Positions 45,373 to 54,954 are shown, counted from the first letter of the stretch. The stretch is 64,000 bases of DNA from an uncultured Pelagibacteraceae bacterium (GCA_902622245.1 CACNPC010000001.1:186001-250000); one strand, 5' to 3'. The notes: generated from the sequence alone by a model not told the origin. A program made the numbers and translations.

Positions 45373-47138
45373 TAAACTAAGGACTTACCTTTACCAGTAA
45401 TCTTCTGATTTTCTTGATCTTTGGGTCCTAAAATCATCTGATTATGAGGCTTTCCTGATGGTATCATTGGAAAACAATTTTCTACTTTATCAACCATACA
45501 ATCAAATATTACAGGTCTATCTGTATTCAACATTTCAATAATCTTATCATCTAACTCTTCTGGTGTTTTTGCTCTTATACCAACACAGTTATATGCTTCT
45601 GCTAATTTAACAAAATCTGGTAGAGCAGCAGTATAACTTTCAGAATAGTTTTTATCATGTAAAAGTTCTTGCCATTGTCTAACCATGCCCATGTATTGAT
45701 TATTCAATATAAATATTTTAATTGGAAGGTTGTATTGTACAGCTGTAGACATTTCCTGTATTGTCATTAATACTGACGCCTCTCCCGCAATATCAATAAC
45801 TAATTTTTTTGGATGAGCAACTTGTACACCCACTGCTGCTGGTAAACCATATCCCATTGTACCTAAACCACCAGATGTCATCCAACGATTTGGTTTGTTA
45901 AATTTATAATGTTGTGCAGCCCACATCTGATGCTGTCCTACTTCAGTTGTAATATAGGAATCTTTATCTTTAGTTAATTCATATAATCTTTCAATCGCAT
46001 ACTGAGGTTTTATAGTCTCTTCACTTCCAATATAATCTAAAGATCTAACCGACCTCCATTTTTGAATTTTTTCCCACCACTTAGAAGTCTTTTGTTTATT
46101 TGATTTTAAAAATTTTGATTTTTTTTGTTTTAAACTTTTTAAAGTAGATGAAAGAACGGTTTTTACATCTCCCACAATGGCTAAATCAACTTTAACATTT
46201 TTATTAATAGATGATGGATCTATATCAATGTGAACTTTTTTTGAATTTGGTGAAAATTCATCTATTTTTCCTGTTATTCTATCATCAAATCGTGCCCCAA
46301 TATTAATCATTAAATCACAATCGTGCATTGCATTGTTTGCTTCATAAGTTCCATGCATACCCAACATTCCCAAAAATTGATTATCATCACCTGGGAAAGA
46401 TCCTAATCCCTGTAATGTTGATGTGATAGGAAAGCCTGTTGCATAAACAAGTTCTCTTAAAAGTTCGCTAGCCTTAGGTCCAGAATTAATCACTCCACCA
46501 CCGGTATAAAAAATAGGTTTTGAAGATTTGCTCATTAAATCAATTAACTGATCAATAGTATTTTGATTAAAATGATTGTGAGATTTACCGTTTAATTTAT
46601 TTTCTTTTTTGGGTTTCTTATATTTTGTTTTTTGAAATTGAATATCTTTTGGTATATCGACTAAAACTGGCCCTGGTCTACCTGTAGTTGCTACTTCAAA
46701 TGCTTTATGTATTGTTTCAGCTAAATCATTTATATCTTTGACTAACCAATTATGTTTAGTGCAAGGTCTGGTTATTCCAGTTGTATCACATTCTTGAAAT
46801 GCATCTGTACCAATTAAATGAGTTGGAACTTGTCCAGAAATACAAACTAATGGAATCGAATCCATATATGCATCTGTCAAAGCTGTAACTACATTTGTTG
46901 CACCTGGACCTGAAGTTACTAAAATAACACCAGGTTTGCCTGATGATCTTGCATATCCTTCTGCTGCATGACCAGCGCCTTGTTCATGTCTAACTAAAAC
47001 ATGTTTGATTGATTTAAAATTCTGTAATTCGTCATAAATTGGAAGAACTGCACCACCTGGATAACCAAAAATATGATCAACATTTTGATCCTCCATACAC
47101 TTAAATACAATTTCAGCACCTGAGTATAATTTTGACAT
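45372..47138 (-). CDS. ilvB: Acetolactate synthase large (catalytic) subunit
   Basis: A 588-aa ThDP enzyme. VDHIFGYPGGAVLPIYDELQ and LVRHEQGAGHAAEGYARSSG contain the N-terminal ThDP-activating Glu. ARFDDRITGKIDEF is the FAD-domain signature. The ThDP/Mg motif reads IAGEASVLMTIQEMSTAVQ and ends ILNNQYMGMVRQWQ: the usual GD(A/G)S is GEAS here, a conservative Asp-to-Glu change at the metal-ligand position. Length and other motifs are normal, so it is presumably active. First enzyme of the ilvBHC-leuA block. Confidence 0.95.
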   Translation of the reverse strand: MSKLYSGAEIVFKCMEDQNVDHIFGYPGGAVLPIYDELQNFKSIKHVLVRHEQGAGHAAEGYARSSGKPGVILVTSGPGATNVVTALTDAYMDSIPLVCISGQVPTHLIGTDAFQECDTTGITRPCTKHNWLVKDINDLAETIHKAFEVATTGRPGPVLVDIPKDIQFQKTKYKKPKKENKLNGKSHNHFNQNTIDQLIDLMSKSSKPIFYTGGGVINSGPKASELLRELVYATGFPITSTLQGLGSFPGDDNQFLGMLGMHGTYEANNAMHDCDLMINIGARFDDRITGKIDEFSPNSKKVHIDIDPSSINKNVKVDLAIVGDVKTVLSSTLKSLKQKKSKFLKSNKQKTSKWWEKIQKWRSVRSLDYIGSEETIKPQYAIERLYELTKDKDSYITTEVGQHQMWAAQHYKFNKPNRWMTSGGLGTMGYGLPAAVGVQVAHPKKLVIDIAGEASVLMTIQEMSTAVQYNLPIKIFILNNQYMGMVRQWQELLHDKNYSESYTAALPDFVKLAEAYNCVGIRAKTPEELDDKIIEMLNTDRPVIFDCMVDKVENCFPMIPSGKPHNQMILGPKDQENQKITGKGKSLV

Positions 47139-47179
47139 TCAGACAATCTAGCTGAAGTTGTGCTTATAGGTCAAGCAAT

Positions 47180-48100
47180 CTATGCTGATTTAGGAAATTT
47201 TTTTAAAAATGATTTAAGAGTATTAAATTTTATTTTTTGCCAATCAGACATTTGTCCTCTTGCCCAAGTGGACTGTCTCTTGGCATATTGCCTTGTTTTT
47301 ATTGATATTTTTTCTTTCAATTTAGTAAGATCTATTCTTTTGTCTACATATTCTTTAATCTCACTTAGACCAATAACTTTATTAGATGATAAATCTTTCT
47401 TTACTCTTAATTTATAAAACCTCTTAGCCTCTTTTATTGCTCCATCTCTTAACATTTCATTTGTTCTGAAGTAGATTCTCTCTATTAACTTATCTCTAGG
47501 ATAATCAATATGCAGCTTTATAAAGCTGTCCTGATTAAAATCAGAGTATGTTTCACTATACCAATCAAACAAAGATTTATTTGTAAACTTTTTTACTTCA
47601 TAGGCTCTTATTGATCTTTGAGAATCATTTTTGTTAATTTTTTTTTTGCAAAGTGGGTCTAGCTTAATAAGTTCAGAATAAAATTTAATTTGTCCTATTT
47701 TTGATTGTTTTTTTCTTATTTTATTTCGAAAGGTAGGTGGAATATCAGGGATTTTAACTATACCATCGATAAGTGCTTTAAAATACAAGCCAGTACCACC
47801 AACAAGAATTGGAATTTTATTGTTTTTCTTAATATTATTAATTTTTTTCTTGGCATCCTTAAGCCAATTTCCTGTAGAATAATTATCCTTTACACTTTTA
47901 AATCCATATAAGTGATGTTTTATATTCTTTAAATCTTTTCGCTTAGGTCTTGCAGTAAGAATTTTTAATTCTTTAAAGATTTGCATACTATCTGCATTTA
48001 TAACTTCACCATTTATTTTTTTTGCAAGCTGTGTAGCAAATTTTGATTTTCCAGATGCTGTTGGTCCTGAAATAAGAATTATTTTGGACTTTAGGTCCAT
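47180..48100 (-). CDS. miaA: tRNA dimethylallyltransferase
   Basis: A 306-aa enzyme that adds the dimethylallyl group to A37 of tRNAs reading UNN codons. The P-loop is LISGPTASGKSKFATQLAKK, followed by INADSMQIFKEL and HHLYGFKSVKDNYSTGNWL. VGGTGLYFKALIDGI and RQYAKRQSTWARGQ complete the family pattern. Its ATG overlaps the upstream protease stop by 1 nt. It lies 41 nt before ilvB. Confidence 0.95.
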   Translation of the reverse strand: MDLKSKIILISGPTASGKSKFATQLAKKINGEVINADSMQIFKELKILTARPKRKDLKNIKHHLYGFKSVKDNYSTGNWLKDAKKKINNIKKNNKIPILVGGTGLYFKALIDGIVKIPDIPPTFRNKIRKKQSKIGQIKFYSELIKLDPLCKKKINKNDSQRSIRAYEVKKFTNKSLFDWYSETYSDFNQDSFIKLHIDYPRDKLIERIYFRTNEMLRDGAIKEAKRFYKLRVKKDLSSNKVIGLSEIKEYVDKRIDLTKLKEKISIKTRQYAKRQSTWARGQMSDWQKIKFNTLKSFLKKFPKSA

Positions 48101-49503
48101 TAATTTAGTTTAACACCGATATATCTTCTTTGATTATTGTTATTGTAAATTGCGATAAGTAAACTTTTATCGTTACCTTTCAAAGCCAATTTTACTATGT
48201 TATTTAGATCTCCAATGGTGTTGATTTTTTTCTTTTGTGCTTCAACAATAATGTTATTTACTTGAAGATAATTGACTGGGCTATCTTTATCGATTTCTGT
48301 AATAACTAATCCTGTTGTATTTTTAGGTAGATTTCTTTCTTTAATATCATCTTTATTTAGCAATCTAACTTTTATTTTTAAGCCATCAATTGTTTCTTCT
48401 TTTGGTTTTTCAGTTACTAAACCTTGGGATTTAAAGTCTTCAGATGTTTCCAATCTTCCAAGTATAATTTCCTTAGTTATTTCCCTTTTATTTCTCCAAA
48501 CTTTTAGTTTTACTTTTTTTCCAACTTCAGTTTCTGCAACTATTCTCGGAAGTTCACTCATTTCATTAATTTTTTTACCATCAAATTCTAAAATTATATC
48601 TCCAGCTTTAATTCCTCCTTTATCTGATGGACTATTTTCAGCTACACTAGCAACAAGTGCTCCTCTTGGTTCATCTAATTTTTCAACATCTGCAATATCT
48701 TTTGTGACTGTTTGAATTCTTACACCTAGCCATCCTCTTTTAGTTTCACCAAATTCGATTAATTGATTAATTACTTTTTGAGCGCTATTAGAGGGAATTG
48801 CAAAACCTATTCCAATTGAACCTGATTGACCTAATATTGCAGTATTAATTCCAACTACATCTCCATCCATGTTAAACAAAGGACCTCCTGAATTACCTTG
48901 GTTTATAGATGCATCAGTTTGAATGTAGTCTTCATACCTTGAAAGACCAATACTTCTGTTTCTTGCTGAGATTATTCCAGCAGTAACCGTTCCACCTAAG
49001 CCAAATGGATTTCCAATTGCAATAACCCAATCACCAATTCTTGCAGTATCAGAGTCTCCAAATTTAACTGGGGTAAATTTCTGATCTGACTCTATTTGAA
49101 GAACTGCCAAATCCATACCAGGATCAGCTCCAATTACTTTTGCCTTTATATTTTTTTCACCATTAACTCTAACAAAAACATCCTCTGCACCCTGTATCAC
49201 GTGATTATTTGTAATAACAATTCCTTTTTCATCTATTATAAAACCTGATCCAAGCGCACTTGTCTGTCTCTTTTGAGGAGTTCCATAATCTTTGAACATA
49301 TCTTCAAAAGGAGATCCAGGAGGAAATTCAAATGGAAATGGATTAGACCTTGTTGTTACTGTTGTTGTAGTCGAGATATTTACTACTGACGGCATTAATT
49401 TTTCAGCTAGATCTGCAAAAGACGCAGGCATATTTGCTGCGCTGGAAGTAATTTGGATATTAATTGAAAATAATATTAGTAGTAAAATCTTTATGTATCT
49501 CAT
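48100..49503 (-). CDS. Periplasmic Deg-family serine protease (DegP/DegQ type)
   Basis: A 467-aa exported protease-chaperone. The catalytic triad is visible: His in VITNNHVIQGAEDV, Asp in PGMDLAVLQIESD, Ser in QGNSGGPLFNMDGDVVG. Two PDZ domains follow (GWLGVRIQTVTKDIADVE; VITEIDKDSPVNYLQVNN). The track start (49518) adds five residues. I prefer the ATG at 49503, which gives a normal signal peptide (MRYIKILLLILFSINIQITSSA) and a 4-nt ATGA overlap with the DUF2065 gene. Neighbouring hflKC suggests a membrane/periplasm quality-control group. Confidence 0.92.
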   Translation of the reverse strand: MRYIKILLLILFSINIQITSSAANMPASFADLAEKLMPSVVNISTTTTVTTRSNPFPFEFPPGSPFEDMFKDYGTPQKRQTSALGSGFIIDEKGIVITNNHVIQGAEDVFVRVNGEKNIKAKVIGADPGMDLAVLQIESDQKFTPVKFGDSDTARIGDWVIAIGNPFGLGGTVTAGIISARNRSIGLSRYEDYIQTDASINQGNSGGPLFNMDGDVVGINTAILGQSGSIGIGFAIPSNSAQKVINQLIEFGETKRGWLGVRIQTVTKDIADVEKLDEPRGALVASVAENSPSDKGGIKAGDIILEFDGKKINEMSELPRIVAETEVGKKVKLKVWRNKREITKEIILGRLETSEDFKSQGLVTEKPKEETIDGLKIKVRLLNKDDIKERNLPKNTTGLVITEIDKDSPVNYLQVNNIIVEAQKKKINTIGDLNNIVKLALKGNDKSLLIAIYNNNNQRRYIGVKLN

Positions 49504-49685
49504 CTTTTTAAGTACCAAATAATAAAAAAACCAATCACTGCAAATATTAATCCACCAGTTCTTAACTGATTATCAGTAGCATTTTTTAATTTCATTATCA
49601 TATTTTTCATTTTTGATGGAAATATGGCGTAAAGAATACCTTCAATAAAAAGGAATAGACCAAATGCTATGATCAATTCTCTCAT
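49500..49685 (-). CDS. DUF2065 small membrane protein
   Basis: A 61-aa protein with two hydrophobic helices (ELIIAFGLFLFIEGILYAIFP and LRTGGLIFAVIGFFIIWYL) and the conserved FIEGILYAIFPSKMKNM of DUF2065 (YjeT-like). Such genes often lie beside hflC, as here (5 nt downstream of it). Function not established. Confidence 0.85.
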   Translation of the reverse strand: MRELIIAFGLFLFIEGILYAIFPSKMKNMIMKLKNATDNQLRTGGLIFAVIGFFIIWYLKR

Positions 49686-49690
49686 GAAAT

Positions 49691-50560
49691 TTACTCTACT
49701 TTTTGATCAATATTTCCGAAAAATTTAAAAAATTCACTGTCTGGTGAAAGTATCATTGAAGTCTCACCACCGATTAAAGCTTTTTGGTATGCCTGCATAG
49801 CTCTATAGAATGCGAAAAATTCAGGATCTTGTCCAAAGGCGTCAGCGAAAATCTTGTTTTTCAAACCATCGCCTTCACCCTTCATAATCTCAGATTTTTT
49901 TTGTGCATCTGCAAGTATAACGGTTACTTCTTTGTCAGCAGTTGAGGTAATTGTTACTGCCATCTCTGCACCTTTTGCTCTAAATTCTTTTGCCTCTCTT
50001 TCCCTTTCAGTTTGCATTCTTCTAAAAATTGCATCACTATTTGCTTGAGGAAGATCTGCTCTTTTAATTCTTACATCAACAATACTAATACCAAAATTTT
50101 CTGCTTCATTATTTACACCTTCTTGAATTAAAGACATTTGTTTTGTTCTATCTTCAGATAAAAGTGTTTGCAATTCTTGTTGACCAAGTACGTTTCTTAT
50201 CCTTGAATTTATGATTGTTGCCAGTCTTGATCTTGCAACTCTTTCATTTCCAACAGATATATAAAATTTAAGAGGATCAATTATTTGAAACCTTGCAAAT
50301 GCATCGACTATTAATCTTTTTTGATCTGATGCAATGACCTCTTCTGGTGGTGTATCTAGATTTAAAATTCTTTTATCTAAGAATACAACGTTCTGTATGA
50401 ATGGAATTTTAAAATTAATTCCTGGTTTTGATATAATTCTTTTAGGATCACCAAATTGAAGAACAATAGCTTGATTGACCTCTTTTACTATAAAAACTGA
50501 AAAGTAAATTGTTGCAATAATTAGTATGATTATTGGTAGTAAAAATTTTCCAGCTTTCAT
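49691..50560 (-). CDS. hflC: SPFH membrane protein HflC (FtsH modulator)
   Basis: A 289-aa stomatin/prohibitin-type protein with one N-terminal helix (LLPIIILIIATIYFSVFIV), then the SPFH domain (VNQAIVLQFGDPKRIISKPG, LDTPPEEVIASDQKRLIVDA) and a long helix (IFRRMQTEREREAKEFRAKG). With HflK it forms the cage around the FtsH protease. Starts 1 nt after hflK. Confidence 0.94.
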   Translation of the reverse strand: MKAGKFLLPIIILIIATIYFSVFIVKEVNQAIVLQFGDPKRIISKPGINFKIPFIQNVVFLDKRILNLDTPPEEVIASDQKRLIVDAFARFQIIDPLKFYISVGNERVARSRLATIINSRIRNVLGQQELQTLLSEDRTKQMSLIQEGVNNEAENFGISIVDVRIKRADLPQANSDAIFRRMQTEREREAKEFRAKGAEMAVTITSTADKEVTVILADAQKKSEIMKGEGDGLKNKIFADAFGQDPEFFAFYRAMQAYQKALIGGETSMILSPDSEFFKFFGNIDQKVE

Positions 50561-50561
50561 T

Positions 50562-51653
50562 TTAATTAGTTCCTGTCTTTAATTCTTGTAATGGTAGATA
50601 TGGTACTACACCTTCACCTGAATTTTTGTCGATTATTATCTTATTAATATCAGCTAAAACTTCTTCCATTGTCTCAAGATACATTCTTTCTTGAGTTACT
50701 TTTTTAGCTTTTGCATACTCATTATAAATTGATAAAAATCTACTTGCTTCTCCTTCTGCCTTAGCAACAACTTCTTTTTTATAAGCTTCTGCTGCTTGAA
50801 GAATTTTTGCTGCTTCTCCTCGTGCTCTTGGAATTACATCGTTAGCATATGCTTCTGCTTCGTTCTTAGATCTTTCCATATCCGCTCTGGCTGCTTGAAC
50901 ATCTCTAAATGCATCAATAACTTGGTCTGGTGGATCAGCTTTTTGAGTTTGAACTTGTGTAATTTGAATTCCACTTGTGTATTCATCTAAAATTTCTTGA
51001 ATTATTTCTTGAGTGTCGGCTTCTATAAGAGATCTACCTTCTGTCAGAATTGGTTGAATATCAGATCGAGCAATTACCTCTCTCATTGCCGTTTCTGCTG
51101 CAGCTTTTACAGTTCCTTCTGGATCTTGAATTTTAAATAAAAAATTACCTGCATCTTTAATTACCCAAAATACTGAAAAATCTATATTAACTATGTTTTC
51201 ATCACCTGTTAACATCAGACTTTCTTCTGGAACATCCGCAACTCCACCTGAAGAAAATCCACTATCCCTCTCTGACCTAAATCCAATATCCATTCGATTA
51301 ACTTTCGTAACTTTTGGGGTTAATACATTTTCAATTGGAAAAGGAAGATGATAATTTAATCCAGGTTGCGTTGTTTTAACAAATTTTCCAAATCTTAATA
51401 CAACACCTTGTTCATCAGGTAAAACTCTATAAAGACCACTTAAAGTCCAAACAACTAAAAGAATTATAAGACCGATTATTATTGGCTTAGCACCGCCTTT
51501 GCCTCCGCCTAAAAATCTATTTATTATTGATTGTAGTTTACTAATAACTTCATCAATATTTGGGGGAGTGGGACCTTTTCTAAATCCACCATTTCCACTA
51601 CCACCTCCTCCTGGAGGTGTTCCCCACGGGCTTTGATTTCTAAAATCACTCAT
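50562..51653 (-). CDS. hflK: SPFH membrane protein HflK (FtsH modulator)
   Basis: A 363-aa SPFH protein. The Gly/Pro-rich N-terminus (WGTPPGGGGSGNGGFRKGPT) is typical of HflK. One membrane helix (IIIGLIILLVVWTLSGLY) is followed by the SPFH domain (LPDEQGVVLRFGKFVKTTQP) and the coiled-coil tail (DVQAARADMERSKNEAEAYA). First gene of the long minus-strand run to rodA; a divergent mrp gene starts 55 bp away. Confidence 0.94.
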   Translation of the reverse strand: MSDFRNQSPWGTPPGGGGSGNGGFRKGPTPPNIDEVISKLQSIINRFLGGGKGGAKPIIIGLIILLVVWTLSGLYRVLPDEQGVVLRFGKFVKTTQPGLNYHLPFPIENVLTPKVTKVNRMDIGFRSERDSGFSSGGVADVPEESLMLTGDENIVNIDFSVFWVIKDAGNFLFKIQDPEGTVKAAAETAMREVIARSDIQPILTEGRSLIEADTQEIIQEILDEYTSGIQITQVQTQKADPPDQVIDAFRDVQAARADMERSKNEAEAYANDVIPRARGEAAKILQAAEAYKKEVVAKAEGEASRFLSIYNEYAKAKKVTQERMYLETMEEVLADINKIIIDKNSGEGVVPYLPLQELKTGTN

Positions 51654-51707
51654 AATACGACACTCTATATAGTGTCTTTATTAGTAAAAACAAGATAATG
51701 GTAAATT

Positions 51708-52532
51708 ATGGACAAAAAAAAAGTAGGTTTAAGTGACACAACAAAGGCAAAAACTGAGCCAAAAACCTTTAGACGGAACCCAATTATTGGAACAAAGTTT
51801 ACAATTGCAATATCAAGTGCAAAAGGAGGGGTAGGAAAGTCAACATTTGCCTCGAATCTTGCTTTGGCATTAAAAAAAATGAACTTAAGTGTAGGTTTGC
51901 TTGATGCCGATATATATGGACCATCATTGCCAAAATTATTCTCAATAAATGAAAAGCCTGAAAGTGATGGGCAAAAATTAAAGCCAATTAAAAAATATGG
52001 AATTCAATGTATGTCTATAGGATTTTTAACAGATGAGCAAACACCAATGATTTGGAGGGGTCCAATGGTTATATCTGCAATAAAAACTTTTACACAAAAA
52101 GTTTTGTGGGAAAATTTAGATATTTTAATTGTTGATATGCCACCAGGTACTGGAGATACTCAACTAACTTTTGCACAAGAAATAAATATGGATGGAGTAA
52201 TAATTATATCTACACCACAAGAAATAGCGTTACAAGACGTAAAGCGTGGAATTAGAATGTTTGATAAGCTTAAAGTAAAAATTTTAGGACTTATAGATAA
52301 TATGAGTCATTTCGTTGGGGATGATGGAAAAAAATATGCAATTTTCGGTGAAGGTGGCGTAAAAAAGACTGCTGAAGAATTTAAAAAAGATTTTATGGGA
52401 GAAATACCAATTGATCCCGAAGTTGGAAGACAAGGAGATTTGGGCTCACCAATAGTAGAGAGCAAACCAGATCATGAGATATCTAAAATATATTTTAAGT
52501 TTGCTGAAAAAATTAAATCAATTTATCTTTAA
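51708..52532 (+). CDS. mrp: Mrp/ApbC-family P-loop ATPase (Fe-S carrier type)
   Basis: A 274-aa MinD/Mrp ATPase. The deviant Walker A is [20 protein letters not shown], switch regions [13 protein letters not shown] and [16 protein letters not shown] follow, and [18 protein letters not shown] is Mrp-specific. The usual N-terminal DUF59 domain is absent. Where many Mrp proteins have a CxxC cluster-binding pair, this one reads [20 protein letters not shown] without cysteines, so canonical Fe-S carrier function is doubtful or altered. Its 3' end overlaps thyX by 20 bp on the opposite strand. Confidence 0.9.
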   Translation: MDKKKVGLSDTTKAKTEPKTFRRNPIIGTKFTIAISSAKGGVGKSTFASNLALALKKMNLSVGLLDADIYGPSLPKLFSINEKPESDGQKLKPIKKYGIQCMSIGFLTDEQTPMIWRGPMVISAIKTFTQKVLWENLDILIVDMPPGTGDTQLTFAQEINMDGVIIISTPQEIALQDVKRGIRMFDKLKVKILGLIDNMSHFVGDDGKKYAIFGEGGVKKTAEEFKKDFMGEIPIDPEVGRQGDLGSPIVESKPDHEISKIYFKFAEKIKSIYL

Positions 52533-53460
52533 GATCAAAAGCTTCCATAAGTTCGTTCCATTCTCTTTTCGATAAACCTGTATCATCGATAGAAACATTT
52601 TCACCTTTTATAAGTTTTTGAATAATAATTTTTCCTTTTGCTGAAACTTCTGTTCCACCAACCCTATAATCCATAAAAGCTTCATAAGTTATTGGCACCC
52701 ATTTTTTTACAGTATCAAGCATAGCATCAGCATAAGCTCTAATCTCGTACTGAGCATGATGATCTGCTCTGAGTCTCAAAAAATTCATCAGATTTAATAA
52801 ATCTGTTTTCCAATACCATTGAGTATAAGTATTTAATGTTAAGTTCATTCTAGCAAGCTCTCTTGCTAAACCTACAGCATTTTCATCTATGGTTGATCCA
52901 TCATATCTTTCATTAAGCATAGTTTCATAATTATTATAAGTTTGTTCAGCATCTCCTTTCAATAAATTCAAAACTTTTTTTGCTTTTTCTCCATCTAATA
53001 TATCACCTCTACCTTGTCTATTACTCTGTGATTGAGCAGCAAGATGTTGTGGCTCTGGTAAATAAAATTCTTTATCTAAAATCGAGTATCTTGCAGAATA
53101 TTCATTTACATTTGCTGTTCTATGTCTAATCCATTGTCTTGCTATAAATATAGGTAGCTTTACATGATATTTTATTTCACACATTTCAAAAGGAGTGCTG
53201 TGCCAATGTCTCATCAAATATTTTATTAAACCAGCATCTGTTGAAACTTTTTTTGTGCCTTTTCCATAAGAAACTCTAGCTGATTGAACTACGGAGGTAT
53301 CATCACCCATATAGTCAACAACTCTTATAAAACCATGGTCTAATATTGGAATTGCTTCGTATAGAATTTTTTCAAGATCTGGGGCTGTTACTCTTTTTGT
53401 TGAATTTTGCTGAGATTGCTGGTCTTTTATTTCTTTTATTTGTTCGTCAGTTAACTTCAT
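52513..53460 (-). CDS. thyX: FAD-dependent thymidylate synthase
   Basis: A 315-aa flavin-dependent enzyme making dTMP from dUMP. The ThyX motif RHR-x7-S is present as [11 protein letters not shown] within [19 protein letters not shown]. Additional matches: [20 protein letters not shown] and [19 protein letters not shown]. The length suits the alphaproteobacterial long form. The ATG lies just upstream of the tmRNA promoter region on the opposite strand. Confidence 0.95.
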   Translation of the reverse strand: MKLTDEQIKEIKDQQSQQNSTKRVTAPDLEKILYEAIPILDHGFIRVVDYMGDDTSVVQSARVSYGKGTKKVSTDAGLIKYLMRHWHSTPFEMCEIKYHVKLPIFIARQWIRHRTANVNEYSARYSILDKEFYLPEPQHLAAQSQSNRQGRGDILDGEKAKKVLNLLKGDAEQTYNNYETMLNERYDGSTIDENAVGLARELARMNLTLNTYTQWYWKTDLLNLMNFLRLRADHHAQYEIRAYADAMLDTVKKWVPITYEAFMDYRVGGTEVSAKGKIIIQKLIKGENVSIDDTGLSKREWNELMEAFDLKDKLI

Positions 53461-53470
53461 GAATAATTTA

Positions 53471-53500
53471 TTGAATCTGTTGTGTTTGGTTTTATATTAT
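53471..53500 (+). promoter_or_regulatory. Promoter candidate for tmRNA
   Basis: TTGAAT and TATTAT separated by 18 nt lie directly upstream of the tmRNA acceptor piece, in the short gap after the divergent thyX start. A stable RNA needs a promoter here; the match to consensus is moderate. Confidence 0.4.
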
Positions 53501-53678
53501 TAATGTTGGTTTTCCAACTATGACGATAAATGAATTTCGTAATAACCATTACGGACGTGGGGGCAGTACCCACCACCTCCACCATTTTCAACTTATGGGG
53601 GTGAATTAGGATCGACGGATGACTAAAAGTTATTCTTTCGTTCGGTATTGTTCCACCGTGAAGGGCTAATTTATAAAT

Positions 53679-53708
53679 GCTAACGAAAGTTACGCACTTG
53701 CAGCTTAA
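53679..53708 (+). other. tmRNA tag-peptide reading frame
   Basis: GCT AAC GAA AGT TAC GCA CTT GCA GCT TAA encodes ANESYALAA followed by a stop. The LAA end is the classical ClpXP degradation signal. Including the Ala loaded on the tmRNA the tag would be ten residues, short compared with those of many alphaproteobacteria. The resume codon is chosen because this is the only frame ending in ALAA followed by a stop. Confidence 0.85.
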
Positions 53709-53738
53709 TTAATTTATTAATTAAGTTACGGGGTCCGG

Positions 53739-53761
53739 GGCACCTGGCAACAGAACGCCCC
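53739..53761 (+). repeat. 23-bp direct repeat, left copy (tmRNA 3' hairpin)
   Basis: Left copy of a direct repeat identical at 21 of 23 positions to 55362-55384. It forms the terminal hairpin of the functional tmRNA. The two copies bracket the methyltransferase gene and the ppdK pseudogene, like attachment-site repeats around a small island. Confidence 0.7.
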
Positions 53762-53801
53762 CTGAAACTTTTTAGAAATATTAAAACAAGTAAGTTATGT
53801 A

Positions 53802-54884
53802 TTATTCTTCAAAAAATAAACGAATATCATCCATACCATATTTTGATGTACCTAAGCTACTTACAAATTTTTCATCTTGATTTAGATCCATAAAATTTGG
53901 ATATTCTTTTTTTATCTCAGAAATAAAGTTTTCTTTACTTAATTCTAAGTTTGCTTTTTTATTAATAGTAAATTTTTTAATCAAACTTAAAAATAAATTT
54001 AAAATAATTTCAAATTTTCTTATGATATTAATATACTTGATTTTTCTTTGATATTTGTGGCTTATTTTTTTAAAGACATAATTTGGAACATTGGAATGAA
54101 GAATAGAATTAATTATTTTAAAGCCGAAATTTTTTATATAGTAAAAATTTACAGAATTTGAAGCTCCAGGACCATTTGAAAATAAGTATATATAGTTTTT
54201 TTTAAATGAATCATTAATTACTTTATTTAGTTTGATAAAACTTATTGGAGATATCTCATTAATTACATAATTTGTAATTACACCATTTAAATTTTCTATC
54301 TTAAAATCATTTTCAAACCATAAAAAAAAAGGAATATGCAAAATTTTTTTATTTAATTTAATTTCTTCTTTTTTTTCACAAAATAAATAATCTTCATCAA
54401 AAAAGATTTTATAAATATAATTTTGATATATAAAAAGACTAGTTGTAATGTCATAAGAAATAACTTTGTATCCACTTAATGCAAGTGCTATAGCGTCTAA
54501 ACCTGATCCAGAACCAAAATCTAAAATTAAAGAACCTTTAGGTAAATATTTTTTTACAGATCGTAAAGTTTTAATAGAAGAGATAATACCGTTTTTAGGT
54601 ATTTGTAAGTTATTTTTTTCAAATTTATCAGAAATTTTAAGAACTAATTCTAGTTCCTCTTTGGAAAAAGTTTGAAGATCATTTAAATATTTTTCGCATT
54701 TGAAATTTTGATTAACATCACAAAAATAAAAAAAATTATCTTTATTTATTATATCAGTTTCAAATCTTACTTTATGATAATAATATGGAATGATCTCCCT
54801 TTTAATTTCTAGCGGTAGGATATCTCTTCTTTTTGATAAAATTGATAAATAATGTTTTTTGAATTCCTCATTAAATGTTGTCAT
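53802..54884 (-). CDS. Putative SAM-dependent methyltransferase, orphan
   Basis: A 360-aa protein. SAM-binding motif I is visible: PKGSLILDFGSGSGLDAIAL, followed by GYKVISYDITTS (motif II acidic end). The flanking N- and C-terminal parts, rich in Phe, Ile, Asn and Lys, match no family I know. Codon and residue use looks even more AT-driven than the neighbours. It sits alone between the functional tmRNA and the ppdK/tmRNA remnants, so it is probably accessory cargo. Substrate unknown; surface-polysaccharide or small-molecule methylation are both possible. Confidence 0.6.
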   Translation of the reverse strand: MTTFNEEFKKHYLSILSKRRDILPLEIKREIIPYYYHKVRFETDIINKDNFFYFCDVNQNFKCEKYLNDLQTFSKEELELVLKISDKFEKNNLQIPKNGIISSIKTLRSVKKYLPKGSLILDFGSGSGLDAIALALSGYKVISYDITTSLFIYQNYIYKIFFDEDYLFCEKKEEIKLNKKILHIPFFLWFENDFKIENLNGVITNYVINEISPISFIKLNKVINDSFKKNYIYLFSNGPGASNSVNFYYIKNFGFKIINSILHSNVPNYVFKKISHKYQRKIKYINIIRKFEIILNLFLSLIKKFTINKKANLELSKENFISEIKKEYPNFMDLNQDEKFVSSLGTSKYGMDDIRLFFEE

Positions 54885-54954
54885 ATCAAATTAACTTTCA
54901 AAGATAATTTAATTTAAAATTTTATAAATACCAAATAAATTTTTTTATATAATT

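Larger units (their letters stand above)
53508..53768 (+). ncRNA. ssrA: Circularly permuted two-piece tmRNA
   Basis: The acceptor piece comes first: a T arm GTGGG-GGCAGTA-CCCAC (53557-53573), then CACCTCC plus ACCA ending at 53584. After a 12-nt intervening sequence the coding piece starts at 53597 with GGGGGTG, which pairs over all seven positions (one G-U) with CACCTCC to form the acceptor stem. GAATTAGGATCGACGGATG is the D-like segment. The tag frame reads ANESYALAA-stop, and the 3' part ends in the hairpin GGGG-CACCTGGCAACAGAACG-CCCC typical of alphaproteobacterial tmRNAs. This arrangement (acceptor upstream of coding, processed into two RNAs) is the known alphaproteobacterial permuted form. 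Outer ends are approximate. Confidence 0.93.

Noticed and set aside
48272-48715. 147-aa plus-strand ORF inside the Deg protease gene
   Set aside because: Fully antisense to the PDZ region; low-complexity Ser/Leu/Phe composition typical of antisense shadows.
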